Assembly (NCBI GenBank): GCA_934255105.1
Contig: CAKQNH010000145.1
Coordinates: 1 to 8,732, forward strand
Reading direction: 5' to 3'
DNA: 8,732 nt
Source of the DNA: an uncultured Pirellulaceae bacterium
Lineage (GTDB): Bacteria > Planctomycetota > Planctomycetia > Pirellulales > Pirellulaceae
The notes below the pieces were generated by a model. It made no database searches and was not told the DNA's origin. It saw nothing but the letters and a program-made list of their open reading frames with translations. Every line of letters begins with the position of its first letter. Position 1 is the stretch's first letter. Shown piece after piece: positions 1 through 7,171 of the stretch. The position numbers and the translations under genes were made by a program.

Positions 1-1171
1 GTGGTGGAAGTCCGAGAATCGCTATGGCAGCCACAAAATACATGCTGGCTATTAAACCAAGATTCTTGAATTTGGGGGCGGGGACCAGGGCGTCACCCAG
101 ACCGGTTCTTCGGACCACAACCGCATCGATCAACAAGAACAATGTTGCAAGTGCCAGCGTCGAATGCAGCATGTAGTACATTCCAGCCGTTTGGGCTTGC
201 ACCGTAAATGTACCAACCGCCAGAAACAAAGTGCCCATCGATGCCAAGGCCGCGAAACTCGCCTGCTGTGCCAAACTTCGCGAGGCCACTACGCCCAGCA
301 TTCCCAATATTAGCGTTGCTGCCGCTGCAGGGATCAACCAATCGCCAATGAAGAAAGCCATCTCACCCGCCGACTCGCCGAATGCCAACAGGAAGACACG
401 CATGATGGAATAGGCTCCTACCTTCGACAAAATAGCAAATAGTGCTGCCACCGCGCCGGAGGTATTCGCATAGGTCCCCGGCAACCAAAATTGGAGAGGT
501 ACGAGCGCAGATTTGATGCCAAAGACCACGAACAGTAAAACGGTGCCCGTATATAGAACTGCCTGTTGCTCCGGTGCAATCAGCGGAATCTTCCTCGCAA
601 ATTCGGCCATATTGAGCGTTCCCGTGGCCGAATAAATCATTCCCAATGCCATCAGAAACAGCGACGAACCGACTAGGTTCACCACGACATACTGAAGACC
701 CGCTCGTATCCTCGCCGACCCGCCAGCATGGATCATCAAACCATAAGAAGCGATTAGCAAAATTTCGAAGAACACGAACAAGTTAAACAAGTCACCTGTC
801 AGAAACGCACCGTTAATTCCCATCATCTGAAATTGAAACAGGGAATGGAAGTGTGCGCCACGCTTGTCAACTCCATTGATGGCGTACAGCAAGACAAATA
901 AACCGAGTATGGCACCCAAGAGCAACATCAGCGCCGACAATCGATCCAAAACCAATACGATACCAAACGGGGACGGCCATCCACCCAGCTCGTAGGTACG
1001 GATCTCACCGTCGCAGGCCATGCCCAATTGGAACATACCCAGCACGACAAGTAACACCATCGAGCCAACGGAAAAAACGCGGGCTAGCACCAAGTCATTG
1101 CGCACGGCCAAAGCCAGCAGCGGCGCAACGATGGCTGGCAAGAGTATCGGGAAAATCAGCCAATGACTCAT
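1..1171 (-). CDS. mrpD: Mrp Na+/H+ antiporter subunit D (MrpD/MnhD), 3' end beyond the window
   Basis: NuoM/NuoN-like antiporter subunit of the Mrp complex in the inner membrane; it forms one of the proton-translocating modules. I translated it by hand: 390 codons are open to the left edge, so roughly the last 100 residues of a family usually near 490-500 aa are missing. It is strongly hydrophobic throughout. Visible family features are the membrane glutamate E136 in LFVFFEILLI, the lysine K220 in FGIKSALVPLQFWLPG, and a second lysine K250 in AILSKVGAYSIMRVF, which match the conserved Glu/Lys relay positions of MrpD. The readable part stops at AILGLPP, just before the usual GLPP-x-x-GF block. 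The ATG overlaps the mrpC stop (ATGA), and AGAGG lies 6 nt upstream inside mrpC, so translation is probably coupled to mrpC. The assignment to D rather than A rests on gene order and the missing C-terminal extension motifs. Confidence 0.95.
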   Translation of the reverse strand, partial: MSHWLIFPILLPAIVAPLLALAVRNDLVLARVFSVGSMVLLVVLGMFQLGMACDGEIRTYELGGWPSPFGIVLVLDRLSALMLLLGAILGLFVLLYAINGVDKRGAHFHSLFQFQMMGINGAFLTGDLFNLFVFFEILLIASYGLMIHAGGSARIRAGLQYVVVNLVGSSLFLMALGMIYSATGTLNMAEFARKIPLIAPEQQAVLYTGTVLLFVVFGIKSALVPLQFWLPGTYANTSGAVAALFAILSKVGAYSIMRVFLLAFGESAGEMAFFIGDWLIPAAAATLILGMLGVVASRSLAQQASFAALASMGTLFLAVGTFTVQAQTAGMYYMLHSTLALATLFLLIDAVVVRRTGLGDALVPAPKFKNLGLIASMYFVAAIAILGLPP

Positions 1172-1521
1172 GTCCGACCTCTGGCAACATCTTCCTCTGG
1201 ACCCAATAAATCAATCTCATCTCCACCGCTTTCAAAGTAGCCCCGCACCGCCAGCACAAGTATCAAAGCCGTCATGCCAAATGAGATCACAATCGCCGTC
1301 AAGACCAGTGCTTGCGGCACCGGGTCGGCGTGAAGTGCGTGTGGATCCGTCACAATATCCGGCTGGTTCACAGCCAATCGCCCGGATGAGAACAAAAATA
1401 AGTTCGTCGCATACGTGAGCATCGTTAGCCCCATCACCACCGGAAACGTCCGACGCGCTAGGACCAGATAGACACCTACGGCTGTTATGACACTGATCGC
1501 AATCGCGATTAACCACTCCAA
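1168..1521 (-). CDS. mrpC: Mrp Na+/H+ antiporter subunit C (MrpC/MnhC, NuoK-like)
   Basis: Small NuoK-like membrane subunit of the Mrp cation/proton antiporter, 117 aa, matching the usual size of about 110-120 aa. Three membrane segments are visible: residues about 3-21 (WLIAIAISVITAVGVYLVL), about 26-46 (FPVVMGLTMLTYATNLFLF, then SSGRL) and about 70-92 (PQALVLTAIVISFGMTALIL). DPVPQALVLTAIVI is a family signature. The start is TTG at 1521. It has an excellent ribosome binding site, GGGAGG at 1528-1533, with a 6-nt spacer, and it gives the N-terminus expected for MrpC. The frame is open further upstream to 1680, but that extension lies inside mrpA and is not membrane-protein-like, so I reject it. 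It lies 28 bp after the mrpA stop, and its TGA overlaps the mrpD ATG. The C-terminal tail (GGDEIDLLGPEEDVARGRT) is acidic and hydrophilic. Confidence 0.95.
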   Translation of the reverse strand: MEWLIAIAISVITAVGVYLVLARRTFPVVMGLTMLTYATNLFLFSSGRLAVNQPDIVTDPHALHADPVPQALVLTAIVISFGMTALILVLAVRGYFESGGDEIDLLGPEEDVARGRT

Positions 1522-1527
1522 GGTGAG

Positions 1528-1533
1528 CCTCCC
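1528..1533 (-). promoter_or_regulatory. Shine-Dalgarno site that sets the mrpC TTG start
   Basis: On the minus strand GGGAGG stands 6 nt before TTG at 1521, inside the short mrpAB-mrpC gap. It is the strongest ribosome binding site in the window. It decides between the TTG start and the longer in-frame ORF that begins inside mrpAB. Confidence 0.8.
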
Positions 1534-1549
1534 TTTCTCAATATGAAAA

Positions 1550-4459
1550 CTATTTGTCGAGTTTCGATTTCGACACCCAATCCGCTGCGCTCTCAACGGC
1601 TTGGCCCAGCTCACAATCGATGGCCACATCGCCAAGCTCTGTATCGCGCGAGAGATCCTCTTTATCGCGCGACAGATCACCTAGCTTGGAAAACTGTGCC
1701 AAGGCCAACATGACTCCGCCCACGACCGTCAAGAAGACACCCAAGTCGAAAGCCATAGCGCTGGATAACTCGAAATCACCTATGACTGGGATATAAAAGT
1801 GATCAAAGCCACTTTTCAGAAAGGGGCTCCCCACAAGCATTGCCGAAATGCCGGTAGCCGCAGCAATCAACGCCCCACCACCAATCAAGGCGTGATAATC
1901 AAAGCGCAGTTGACGCTCAGCCCACCCAAAACCGCTTGCCATATATTGCATCACCAACGCAATGGAAACGACTAGTGCGGCAATGAAGCCGCCCCCAGGG
2001 GCATTGTGCCCTCGCAACATAATAAAGGCCGCCACCATCAGGGCGAAGGGTAACATCAAACGCGTCACCACGACCATCATCAGCGGATGACGCGTTGGAG
2101 AGTATTGCTCGCCTGACCGCCATATCTGCAGTCGCTCTCGCAACGGGCCATGTATGCTCCCTTGGAGAATCGCAAAGATAATCAACGCTGCGATCCCCAG
2201 CACCATGATTTCCCCAAAGGTGTCAAAGCCGCGGAAATCGACCAGAATCACATTCACGACGTTGTGTCCACCGCTGCCGGGGACTGCGTTGTACCAGTAG
2301 AAATCCGGCAGCGTATTGTCCGGATTGCTCGACATCATTAGCCAACTCATAGCACCGACCGCCAAGCCCGCGGTGGTGGCTAGCATCGCGTGGCCACACC
2401 GCTGAATTGCAGGCCGCTGCTCACGGCCAAGCTTGGGAAGAAAATAGAGCGCCAGCAACATCAGAATCAACGTAACCACTTCCACCGAAATCTGCGTTAA
2501 CGCCAAGTCGGGAGCGGAAAAGTAAACAAAAACGAGCGACGTCATCAAACCCAGTAAGTTGACCACAATCAGCACGACCAGCCGGCTCTCTCGACGCACG
2601 ACAACAAAGAGGCTGGGAGCCACAATCAGAATAAATCCGACGACTCCAATCCAATGAAACGGAGCCAAGCCGAGATTGGCGGGTTGTATGTCTGCCGAGT
2701 GCCGCCAAAAAAAGACACCTCCAAGCACTAGAGCTGTCGCGATGATCGACCCCACATAGCGTTGCAACGAACCGTTGTGCAGTCTTTGCGTCACGCCTTG
2801 GGATACCCACGCCAACCCCTCCACGCACTGATCGAACAACCACTTGGCCTCGGGAATCGGCAGATAGTTCCACACTCGGCGAGTCACCGCGTAACTCAGT
2901 AACCACGTCGCTCCAATGGCGACGATAGCCATCGACATCCACACGGCAGGGGTCCAACCATGCCAGATCGCTAGATGGAACTCGCTTTCGGGAGCATGGC
3001 CGATCACGGACGCGGCGGCAACCCGCACCAAGCTACCAACAAACGTTTCCGGAAACAGTCCTATTAGAAGTCCAAGGACAACCAATGTCGCGGGAGAGAA
3101 CCAGAGGCCTAAACCTGGATCATAAGGTGGCTTGGGATAATCATTCCTAACTTTACCGAAGTAGATGTAGATGGCATAGCGCATTGAATAAGCAAACGAA
3201 AAAATGGCTGCCAGCATCACTGAACCCGGGATCAACCAAGTCGAACCGAACCATGTCGTATGAGCTGCTTCTTCCAGCATCATCTCCTTCGATAGGAAGC
3301 CGTTCATGGGAGGTAGACCCGCCATCGACAACGCGGCGAGTATTCCCAGGCTAGCTGTGCCAGGCATTAACCGACGAAGCCCGCCCAAGCGGGATAAGTC
3401 GCGAGTCCCCACCGAATGATCGATGCTGCCAGCGTTCATGAACAAGGCCGCTTTGAACGTCGCATGGTTGATGATGTGGAACATGCAGGCCACTACAGCC
3501 AGCTCCGAGCTAAAACCCAACAACATCGTCATCAGGCCTAGGTGGCTCACCGTTGAATAAGCCAGGACCGCCTTCAAGTCATCTTTGTAGAGTGCCAATA
3601 CGGCTCCGATCAGCATCGTGACCAGACCAATGGTCGAGACACAGTAAAACCAATAGTCGGTCCCCGACAAAACCGGCCAAAACCTAGCGAGCAGAAACAC
3701 ACCCGCTTTGACCATCGTCGCCGAGTGCAAATAAGAAGAAACTGGAGTGGGAGCCGACATCGCGTGAGGCAACCAAAAATGAAACGGAAACTGAGCACTT
3801 TTCGTAAAGCAGCCGAGTAAAATCAATCCCAGCGCGACCGGATACAACTCTGACTGCCGAATCAAATCACCACTGGCCAGAATTTCCGTTACTTCGTAGC
3901 TGCCAGAAATCCGCGCTAGCAACAGCATGCCGCCGATTAGTGACAGTCCACCGAGGCCCGTGACCGTCAAGGCCATTCTGGCCCCTTGCCGACCGGCCGC
4001 AGTATGCCCCCAAAAGCCGATCAATAAAAACGACGCAAGGCTGGTAAGCTCCCAAAACACCAACAACAGCAAGACGTTGTTCGAAAGCACCACTCCTACC
4101 ATTGCGCCTTGAAACAACAGCAAGTAGGTATAGAAATTGCCCATCGGATCGTGGCTGTACAAGTAGAACCGAGCATAGATGATTACCAGCAACCCAATGC
4201 CCAGAATCATCCCGCCAAAGAGCAAGCCCAAGCCGTCGACATGAAGCTGAATGTTCAGCCCCAATGTCTCGATCCATGGCCAACCGACCCGCACCGGCTC
4301 ATTGCGCAAGACCGCCGGCGCTTTGGTCAGTAACAAGGCCAATGCCAGAACATTAACTGCCCCTGCCGAAATCGCGCACGCATTCCGCCCCGAGCGAATC
4401 ATCAACGCGGGCAAAATCGCTCCAAGGAACGGCAGTAAGACAACCAGTGCTAAACTCAA
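1550..4459 (-). CDS. mrpA: Fused Mrp Na+/H+ antiporter subunits A and B (MrpAB/MnhAB)
   Basis: Main subunit of the Mrp cation/proton antiporter, 969 aa, equal to separate MrpA (about 800) plus MrpB (about 140). Residues 1-480 are the NuoL-like antiporter domain. It carries E137 (LLVFWELTSLASF), K220 (CFTKSAQFPFHFWLPHAM), K251 (HSATMVKAGVFLLARFWP), histidines H328 and H332 with K336, and K391 in GLPPMNGFLSKE. Residues about 500-590 look like the extra helices of NuoL-type subunits. Residues 605-770 are the MrpA C-terminal domain, with SAPDLALTQISVEVVTLILM (D651, E660) and VNVILVDFRGFDTFGE (D741, E750). Residues about 793-925 are the MrpB domain, with RGHNAPGGGFIAALV at 816-830. The last 45 residues are a charged tail holding a 7-residue repeat. 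The start is TTG with only a weak GAG before it. No in-frame ATG lies nearby upstream, and the N-terminus (SLALVVLLPFLGAILPAL) fits MrpA. It is first in an operon with mrpC and mrpD. Confidence 0.97.
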   Translation of the reverse strand: MSLALVVLLPFLGAILPALMIRSGRNACAISAGAVNVLALALLLTKAPAVLRNEPVRVGWPWIETLGLNIQLHVDGLGLLFGGMILGIGLLVIIYARFYLYSHDPMGNFYTYLLLFQGAMVGVVLSNNVLLLLVFWELTSLASFLLIGFWGHTAAGRQGARMALTVTGLGGLSLIGGMLLLARISGSYEVTEILASGDLIRQSELYPVALGLILLGCFTKSAQFPFHFWLPHAMSAPTPVSSYLHSATMVKAGVFLLARFWPVLSGTDYWFYCVSTIGLVTMLIGAVLALYKDDLKAVLAYSTVSHLGLMTMLLGFSSELAVVACMFHIINHATFKAALFMNAGSIDHSVGTRDLSRLGGLRRLMPGTASLGILAALSMAGLPPMNGFLSKEMMLEEAAHTTWFGSTWLIPGSVMLAAIFSFAYSMRYAIYIYFGKVRNDYPKPPYDPGLGLWFSPATLVVLGLLIGLFPETFVGSLVRVAAASVIGHAPESEFHLAIWHGWTPAVWMSMAIVAIGATWLLSYAVTRRVWNYLPIPEAKWLFDQCVEGLAWVSQGVTQRLHNGSLQRYVGSIIATALVLGGVFFWRHSADIQPANLGLAPFHWIGVVGFILIVAPSLFVVVRRESRLVVLIVVNLLGLMTSLVFVYFSAPDLALTQISVEVVTLILMLLALYFLPKLGREQRPAIQRCGHAMLATTAGLAVGAMSWLMMSSNPDNTLPDFYWYNAVPGSGGHNVVNVILVDFRGFDTFGEIMVLGIAALIIFAILQGSIHGPLRERLQIWRSGEQYSPTRHPLMMVVVTRLMLPFALMVAAFIMLRGHNAPGGGFIAALVVSIALVMQYMASGFGWAERQLRFDYHALIGGGALIAAATGISAMLVGSPFLKSGFDHFYIPVIGDFELSSAMAFDLGVFLTVVGGVMLALAQFSKLGDLSRDKEDLSRDTELGDVAIDCELGQAVESAADWVSKSKLDK
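1642..1683. repeat. Two tandem 21-bp units in the mrpAB 3' end
   Basis: TATCGCGCGA recurs exactly 21 bp apart (1642 and 1663), and the remainder of the unit is partly conserved. Read as protein on the minus strand it gives two in-frame 7-residue units around DLSRD (DLSRDKE then DLSRDTE) in the charged cytoplasmic-looking tail after the last MrpB helix. It is probably a small in-frame duplication. Confidence 0.65.
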
Positions 4460-4477
4460 GTGATACTCAAATTTCGA

Positions 4478-4495
4478 ATTACTACCGAAAGTAAT
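4478..4495 (-). promoter_or_regulatory. Small hairpin just upstream of the mrpAB start
   Basis: On the minus strand ATTACT-TTCGGT-AGTAAT forms a perfect 6-bp stem with a 6-nt loop, ending 18 nt before the TTG start of mrpAB. The stem is AT-rich and weak. It could influence translation of a gene whose start is TTG with little ribosome binding site, but the function is inferred only from position. Confidence 0.3.
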
Positions 4496-4611
4496 AAACA
4501 GTCTTGGGAGGATATCGTGCGATCAGGCCACCCCCTTGCTACTCCCCTCACGCTAGAAACTCAGCCCGGTTCCGCGGCTGCGTTTTCTGTCAGAGAAACA
4601 TCAGGACAAGC

Positions 4612-4658
4612 AAACCAAAACGCGGCTCGAGCATCTAGTGGATCGATCCCTCGAGCCG
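4612..4658 (-). terminator. Rho-independent-type terminator after the SulP-carbonic anhydrase gene
   Basis: The arms CGGCTCGAG (4623-4631) and CTCGAGCCG (4650-4658) are perfect 9-bp inverted repeats around an 18-nt loop. On the minus strand the second arm is followed after 2 nt by TTTTGGTTT. It begins 22 nt after the stop codon at 4681. The loop contains a further perfect palindrome, GGATCGATCC (4640-4649), that could compete or extend the fold. Read on the plus strand the T-run is too distant, so I call it for the minus strand only. It implies that mrpAB has its own promoter between about 4460 and 4611. I could not identify convincing -35/-10 boxes there. Confidence 0.7.
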
Positions 4659-4680
4659 GAGTTAAACCAGTAAGCCTTTT

Positions 4681-6951
4681 CTAAACGATTTGCATGTCTG
4701 CTGCTAGTGGAACTTGGTTCATATCGAGAAACTCGATCCCCCCACTTTTCACGTCGTACAAGGCCCCCACGACTTGGACTTGCCCCGCTTCGACAGCAGC
4801 CCGAATGATATGGCTGCGGGCGAGGATCAGGTTCCTGGTGTGCAGTACATTGCGAGTTGCCACCGCGTCGCACAATAGCTCGCGCTCCTCGGTCGAAAGC
4901 GTCTGTAGTCGGTCATTGGATATACTGGGTATGCTCCGGGAGATTTCATCCACGATGGCTTGCAGGTGTTGGCAGCCCGTCGCCAACTGTGCCGTTTGCC
5001 CACCCGCGACCAACTGGACCGATGAAGTCACGGCTCCGCACCGCGTGTGCCCCATGACGGCAACTAGTTTCACCCCCGCCACGCCGACGGCGTACTCCAG
5101 GCTCCCTAAAGACTTTGTGCCGATGACATTTCCTGCCACGCGAACACTGAAGATGTCCCCCACGCCTAGATCGAAAACCAACTCCGTGGGGACTCGCGAA
5201 TCAATGCAACTGAGTATGGCTGCCAGCGGATTCTGGCCGGCTGCCGTTGCGCCCACCTGTCGGCCCAGGTCGCGATTGATTCGCTTGCCGTCTCTGAAAC
5301 GCTGATTGCCCGCCTGCAATATCTCGATGACTTGATCGGCCGACATTTGCTCCTGCAGCTCGCGAGTCGAATAATCCGCGAATTGGACTTCGTCCACCAG
5401 GTGGTATTTCGCTTTGAAGCCTCTCAAATTCACTGCGATGCCTCGCGCGGGTGCGATGTTGTCTTTGAAGTCGCGAATTAGACTCAATACATCTGGGTCG
5501 ATGTAGTCTGATTCGGTCGCGTCAATTACATAATTGCTGCCCCGTTTGGCATCATTTAGCACGCGTCCCACGGCGGCGCGGTTGAGGAAGATGACTTGAT
5601 TGGCCAATTCGATATGCGTCACTTCACCAGCCAATCGAGTTTCTACGATGCGACGAATGGGACGCCGCAGGTTGCTGTTGAGTATGAACAGGATACTGAC
5701 TCCTAAACCGATCATGATCCCGATCAGTAGATCGGTAAAAATGATCGCTACTACAGTGGCGATAAACGGTAGGAATTGATACAGCCCCTCTCGCCACATC
5801 TGCGCGAAGAGCTTGGGGCTGGCCAATTTGAACCCTGTGACTAGTAGGATCGCCGCCAGTGCCGCCAGTGGGATCATATTCATATAGTGTGGCAGCAGTG
5901 CCACGCTGAGTAATATCAAGCCACCGTGGACGATTGCCGAGAGCTTGGTCTTAGCCCCTGCGGCCACGTTAACCGAACCGCGAATCACCACTGAGGTGAC
6001 GGGTAGACCACCGATCAACCCGCAGATGAAATTTCCACAGCCTTGGGCAATCAACTCGCGACTGGGGGGAGAACTGCGCTTCTGCGAGTCGAGCTTGTCG
6101 ACCGCCTCCAGATTCAATAGCGTTTCTAGAGATGCCACTATGGCGATGGTGATCGCCGCTAAATAGATGGCTGGGTTCAGTATTTGAGAGAAATCGGGGA
6201 GGGTCAAAAAGCCCAAAAACTCAGACATATTTTCGGCGACTGGAATTTGCACTAGGTGACTGGATTCGATATTCCAGCCAGCCCCCCAGGAGTTCATTAC
6301 GGCCGCTAGGACCACTCCCAGCATGACCACGATGAGTGGCGCAGGAACAATGCTGCGTTTGAGAAATGCTACGCGGTCCCACACCAGCAGCAAAGCAACG
6401 GAGACCAGCCCAACGACCATCGCTCCTGAATGCGTTTCACCCTGCGCTAGATTCAGGAGTTCAGAGAATGTGTTTTCATGGTCGGGCTGATGAAAAGACA
6501 TCTCACCTTCAGGATCGGTATCGTGCCCGAAAATGTGCGGGATCTGTTTCAAAATCAACATGATTCCGATCGCAGCCAGTAAGCCCTTTATCACGCTCGA
6601 AGGAAAAAAGGCAGACAGTGCCCCAGCCTTCGCAACGCCAAAGCCGATTTGAATCAAACCGGCTATGACGACAGCCATGAGGAAAGCCTCGAACGAACCC
6701 AGTGCGATGATCTGAGCCGCCACAATCGCGGCTAGACCTGCGGCAGGCCCGCTGACGCTGGTGTGGGATCCGCTAAGGGTTGCAACCACTAACCCACCGA
6801 CGATTCCAGAGAGCAAGCCTGAAAAAAGATTGGCACCGGAGGCCAGAGCAATGCCCAAGCACAAAGGCAGGGCGACTAGAAACACCACCAATCCCGCTAA
6901 TAAATCGCGGCCCATGGTGGTAGGAGAGAATACGGAAGTTTGTTGAGGCAT
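4681..6951 (-). CDS. SulP-family anion (probably bicarbonate) transporter fused to beta-carbonic anhydrase
   Basis: A 756-aa fusion. Residues about 10-425 are the SulP/SLC26 membrane domain, with GRDLLAGLVVFLVALPLCLG at the N-terminus, TSVSGPAAGLAAIV at 64-77, SLETLLNLEAVDKLDS at 274-289 (E276, the position of the substrate/Na+ site helix in this fold) and GGLPVTSVVIRGSVNVAAGA at 313-332. Residues about 435-525 form a shortened STAS-like domain (VIDATESDYIDPDVLSLI). Residues about 535-756 are a beta-carbonic anhydrase: SCIDSRVPTE gives zinc ligand C582 and the catalytic D584/R586 pair, and GHTRCGAV gives ligands H635 and C638, so the enzyme looks intact. SulP-carbonic anhydrase fusions are a known arrangement thought to import bicarbonate and convert it to CO2 in the cytoplasm; sulfate as substrate cannot be excluded. 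The ATG start has no clear ribosome binding site, but the N-terminus matches the family. It sits next to the Mrp antiporter genes and ends at a terminator. Confidence 0.95.
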   Translation of the reverse strand: MPQQTSVFSPTTMGRDLLAGLVVFLVALPLCLGIALASGANLFSGLLSGIVGGLVVATLSGSHTSVSGPAAGLAAIVAAQIIALGSFEAFLMAVVIAGLIQIGFGVAKAGALSAFFPSSVIKGLLAAIGIMLILKQIPHIFGHDTDPEGEMSFHQPDHENTFSELLNLAQGETHSGAMVVGLVSVALLLVWDRVAFLKRSIVPAPLIVVMLGVVLAAVMNSWGAGWNIESSHLVQIPVAENMSEFLGFLTLPDFSQILNPAIYLAAITIAIVASLETLLNLEAVDKLDSQKRSSPPSRELIAQGCGNFICGLIGGLPVTSVVIRGSVNVAAGAKTKLSAIVHGGLILLSVALLPHYMNMIPLAALAAILLVTGFKLASPKLFAQMWREGLYQFLPFIATVVAIIFTDLLIGIMIGLGVSILFILNSNLRRPIRRIVETRLAGEVTHIELANQVIFLNRAAVGRVLNDAKRGSNYVIDATESDYIDPDVLSLIRDFKDNIAPARGIAVNLRGFKAKYHLVDEVQFADYSTRELQEQMSADQVIEILQAGNQRFRDGKRINRDLGRQVGATAAGQNPLAAILSCIDSRVPTELVFDLGVGDIFSVRVAGNVIGTKSLGSLEYAVGVAGVKLVAVMGHTRCGAVTSSVQLVAGGQTAQLATGCQHLQAIVDEISRSIPSISNDRLQTLSTEERELLCDAVATRNVLHTRNLILARSHIIRAAVEAGQVQVVGALYDVKSGGIEFLDMNQVPLAADMQIV

Positions 6952-6965
6952 CGACGTATGGCTTA

Positions 6966-7079
6966 TTACTGAAGTTGAACCGTGAATTCGTCGCCGTCGC
7001 CGTTGACTCCCAGCTTGAACCGCCTCACGCCGTCGGCGTCGAGACGTGAGTCGCTTCGGGAGGGGCCAGCAGAATCCAC
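6966..7079 (-). CDS. 37-codon mini-ORF just upstream of the SulP-carbonic anhydrase gene
   Basis: A GTG-initiated reading frame with a double stop (TAA TAA), ending 14 nt before the ATG of the transporter gene. The product is hydrophilic, includes RLDADGVRRFKLGVNGDGDE and ends FTVQLQ, with GC-rich third codon positions. No ribosome binding site precedes the GTG, and a stop (TAA) lies two codons upstream of it. It could be a leader peptide, the remnant 3' end of a lost gene, or chance. I do not recognise it. Confidence 0.2.
   Translation of the reverse strand: MDSAGPSRSDSRLDADGVRRFKLGVNGDGDEFTVQLQ
7022..7052. repeat. Palindromic hairpin element upstream of the SulP-carbonic anhydrase gene
   Basis: CTCACG (7024-7029) and CGTGAG (7045-7050) are inverted, and inside them CGCCGTCGGCG (7028-7038) is a perfect 11-base palindrome. 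Alternative hairpins are therefore possible. It lies about 75-100 bp before the transporter ATG and inside the mini-ORF. It could be part of the 5' untranslated region or a dispersed repeat; the sequence alone does not decide. Confidence 0.4.
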
Positions 7080-7151
7080 GAGTAATTATGAAGGGCGATG
7101 CCGGTCAGGATTTACATCCAGCTAGACAATCGCACGAGCAAGTAGAAAGCT

Positions 7152-7170
7152 AAAACCCATCGATGGTGGG
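7152..7170 (-). terminator. Weak terminator-like hairpin after the small exported-protein gene
   Basis: On the minus strand CCCACCATCGATGGG is followed at once by TTTTAGCTTTCT. The stem is short: CCCA/TGGG, or the inner palindrome CCATCGATGG. It begins one base after the stop codon at 7172. The position and T-run fit a terminator, but the stem is weak. Confidence 0.3.
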
Positions 7171-7171
7171 A

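Noticed and set aside
1522..1680. In-frame 53-residue N-terminal extension of mrpC
   Set aside because: It overlaps mrpAB coding sequence, is not membrane-like, and is unnecessary: the TTG at 1521 has a strong ribosome binding site and yields the standard MrpC length.
2421..2957. 178-residue minus-strand frame inside mrpAB
   Set aside because: Alternative-frame shadow of mrpAB; arginine- and serine-rich composition with no domain.
4501..4680. Possible vegetative promoter for mrpAB between the terminator and the TTG start
   Set aside because: A promoter is expected there, but I could find no -35/-10 pair with acceptable match and spacing, so none is annotated.
4694..5305. 203-residue plus-strand frame opposite the carbonic anhydrase domain
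   Set aside because: Antisense shadow of a gene whose catalytic motifs are intact on the other strand; composition is typical of an antisense frame.
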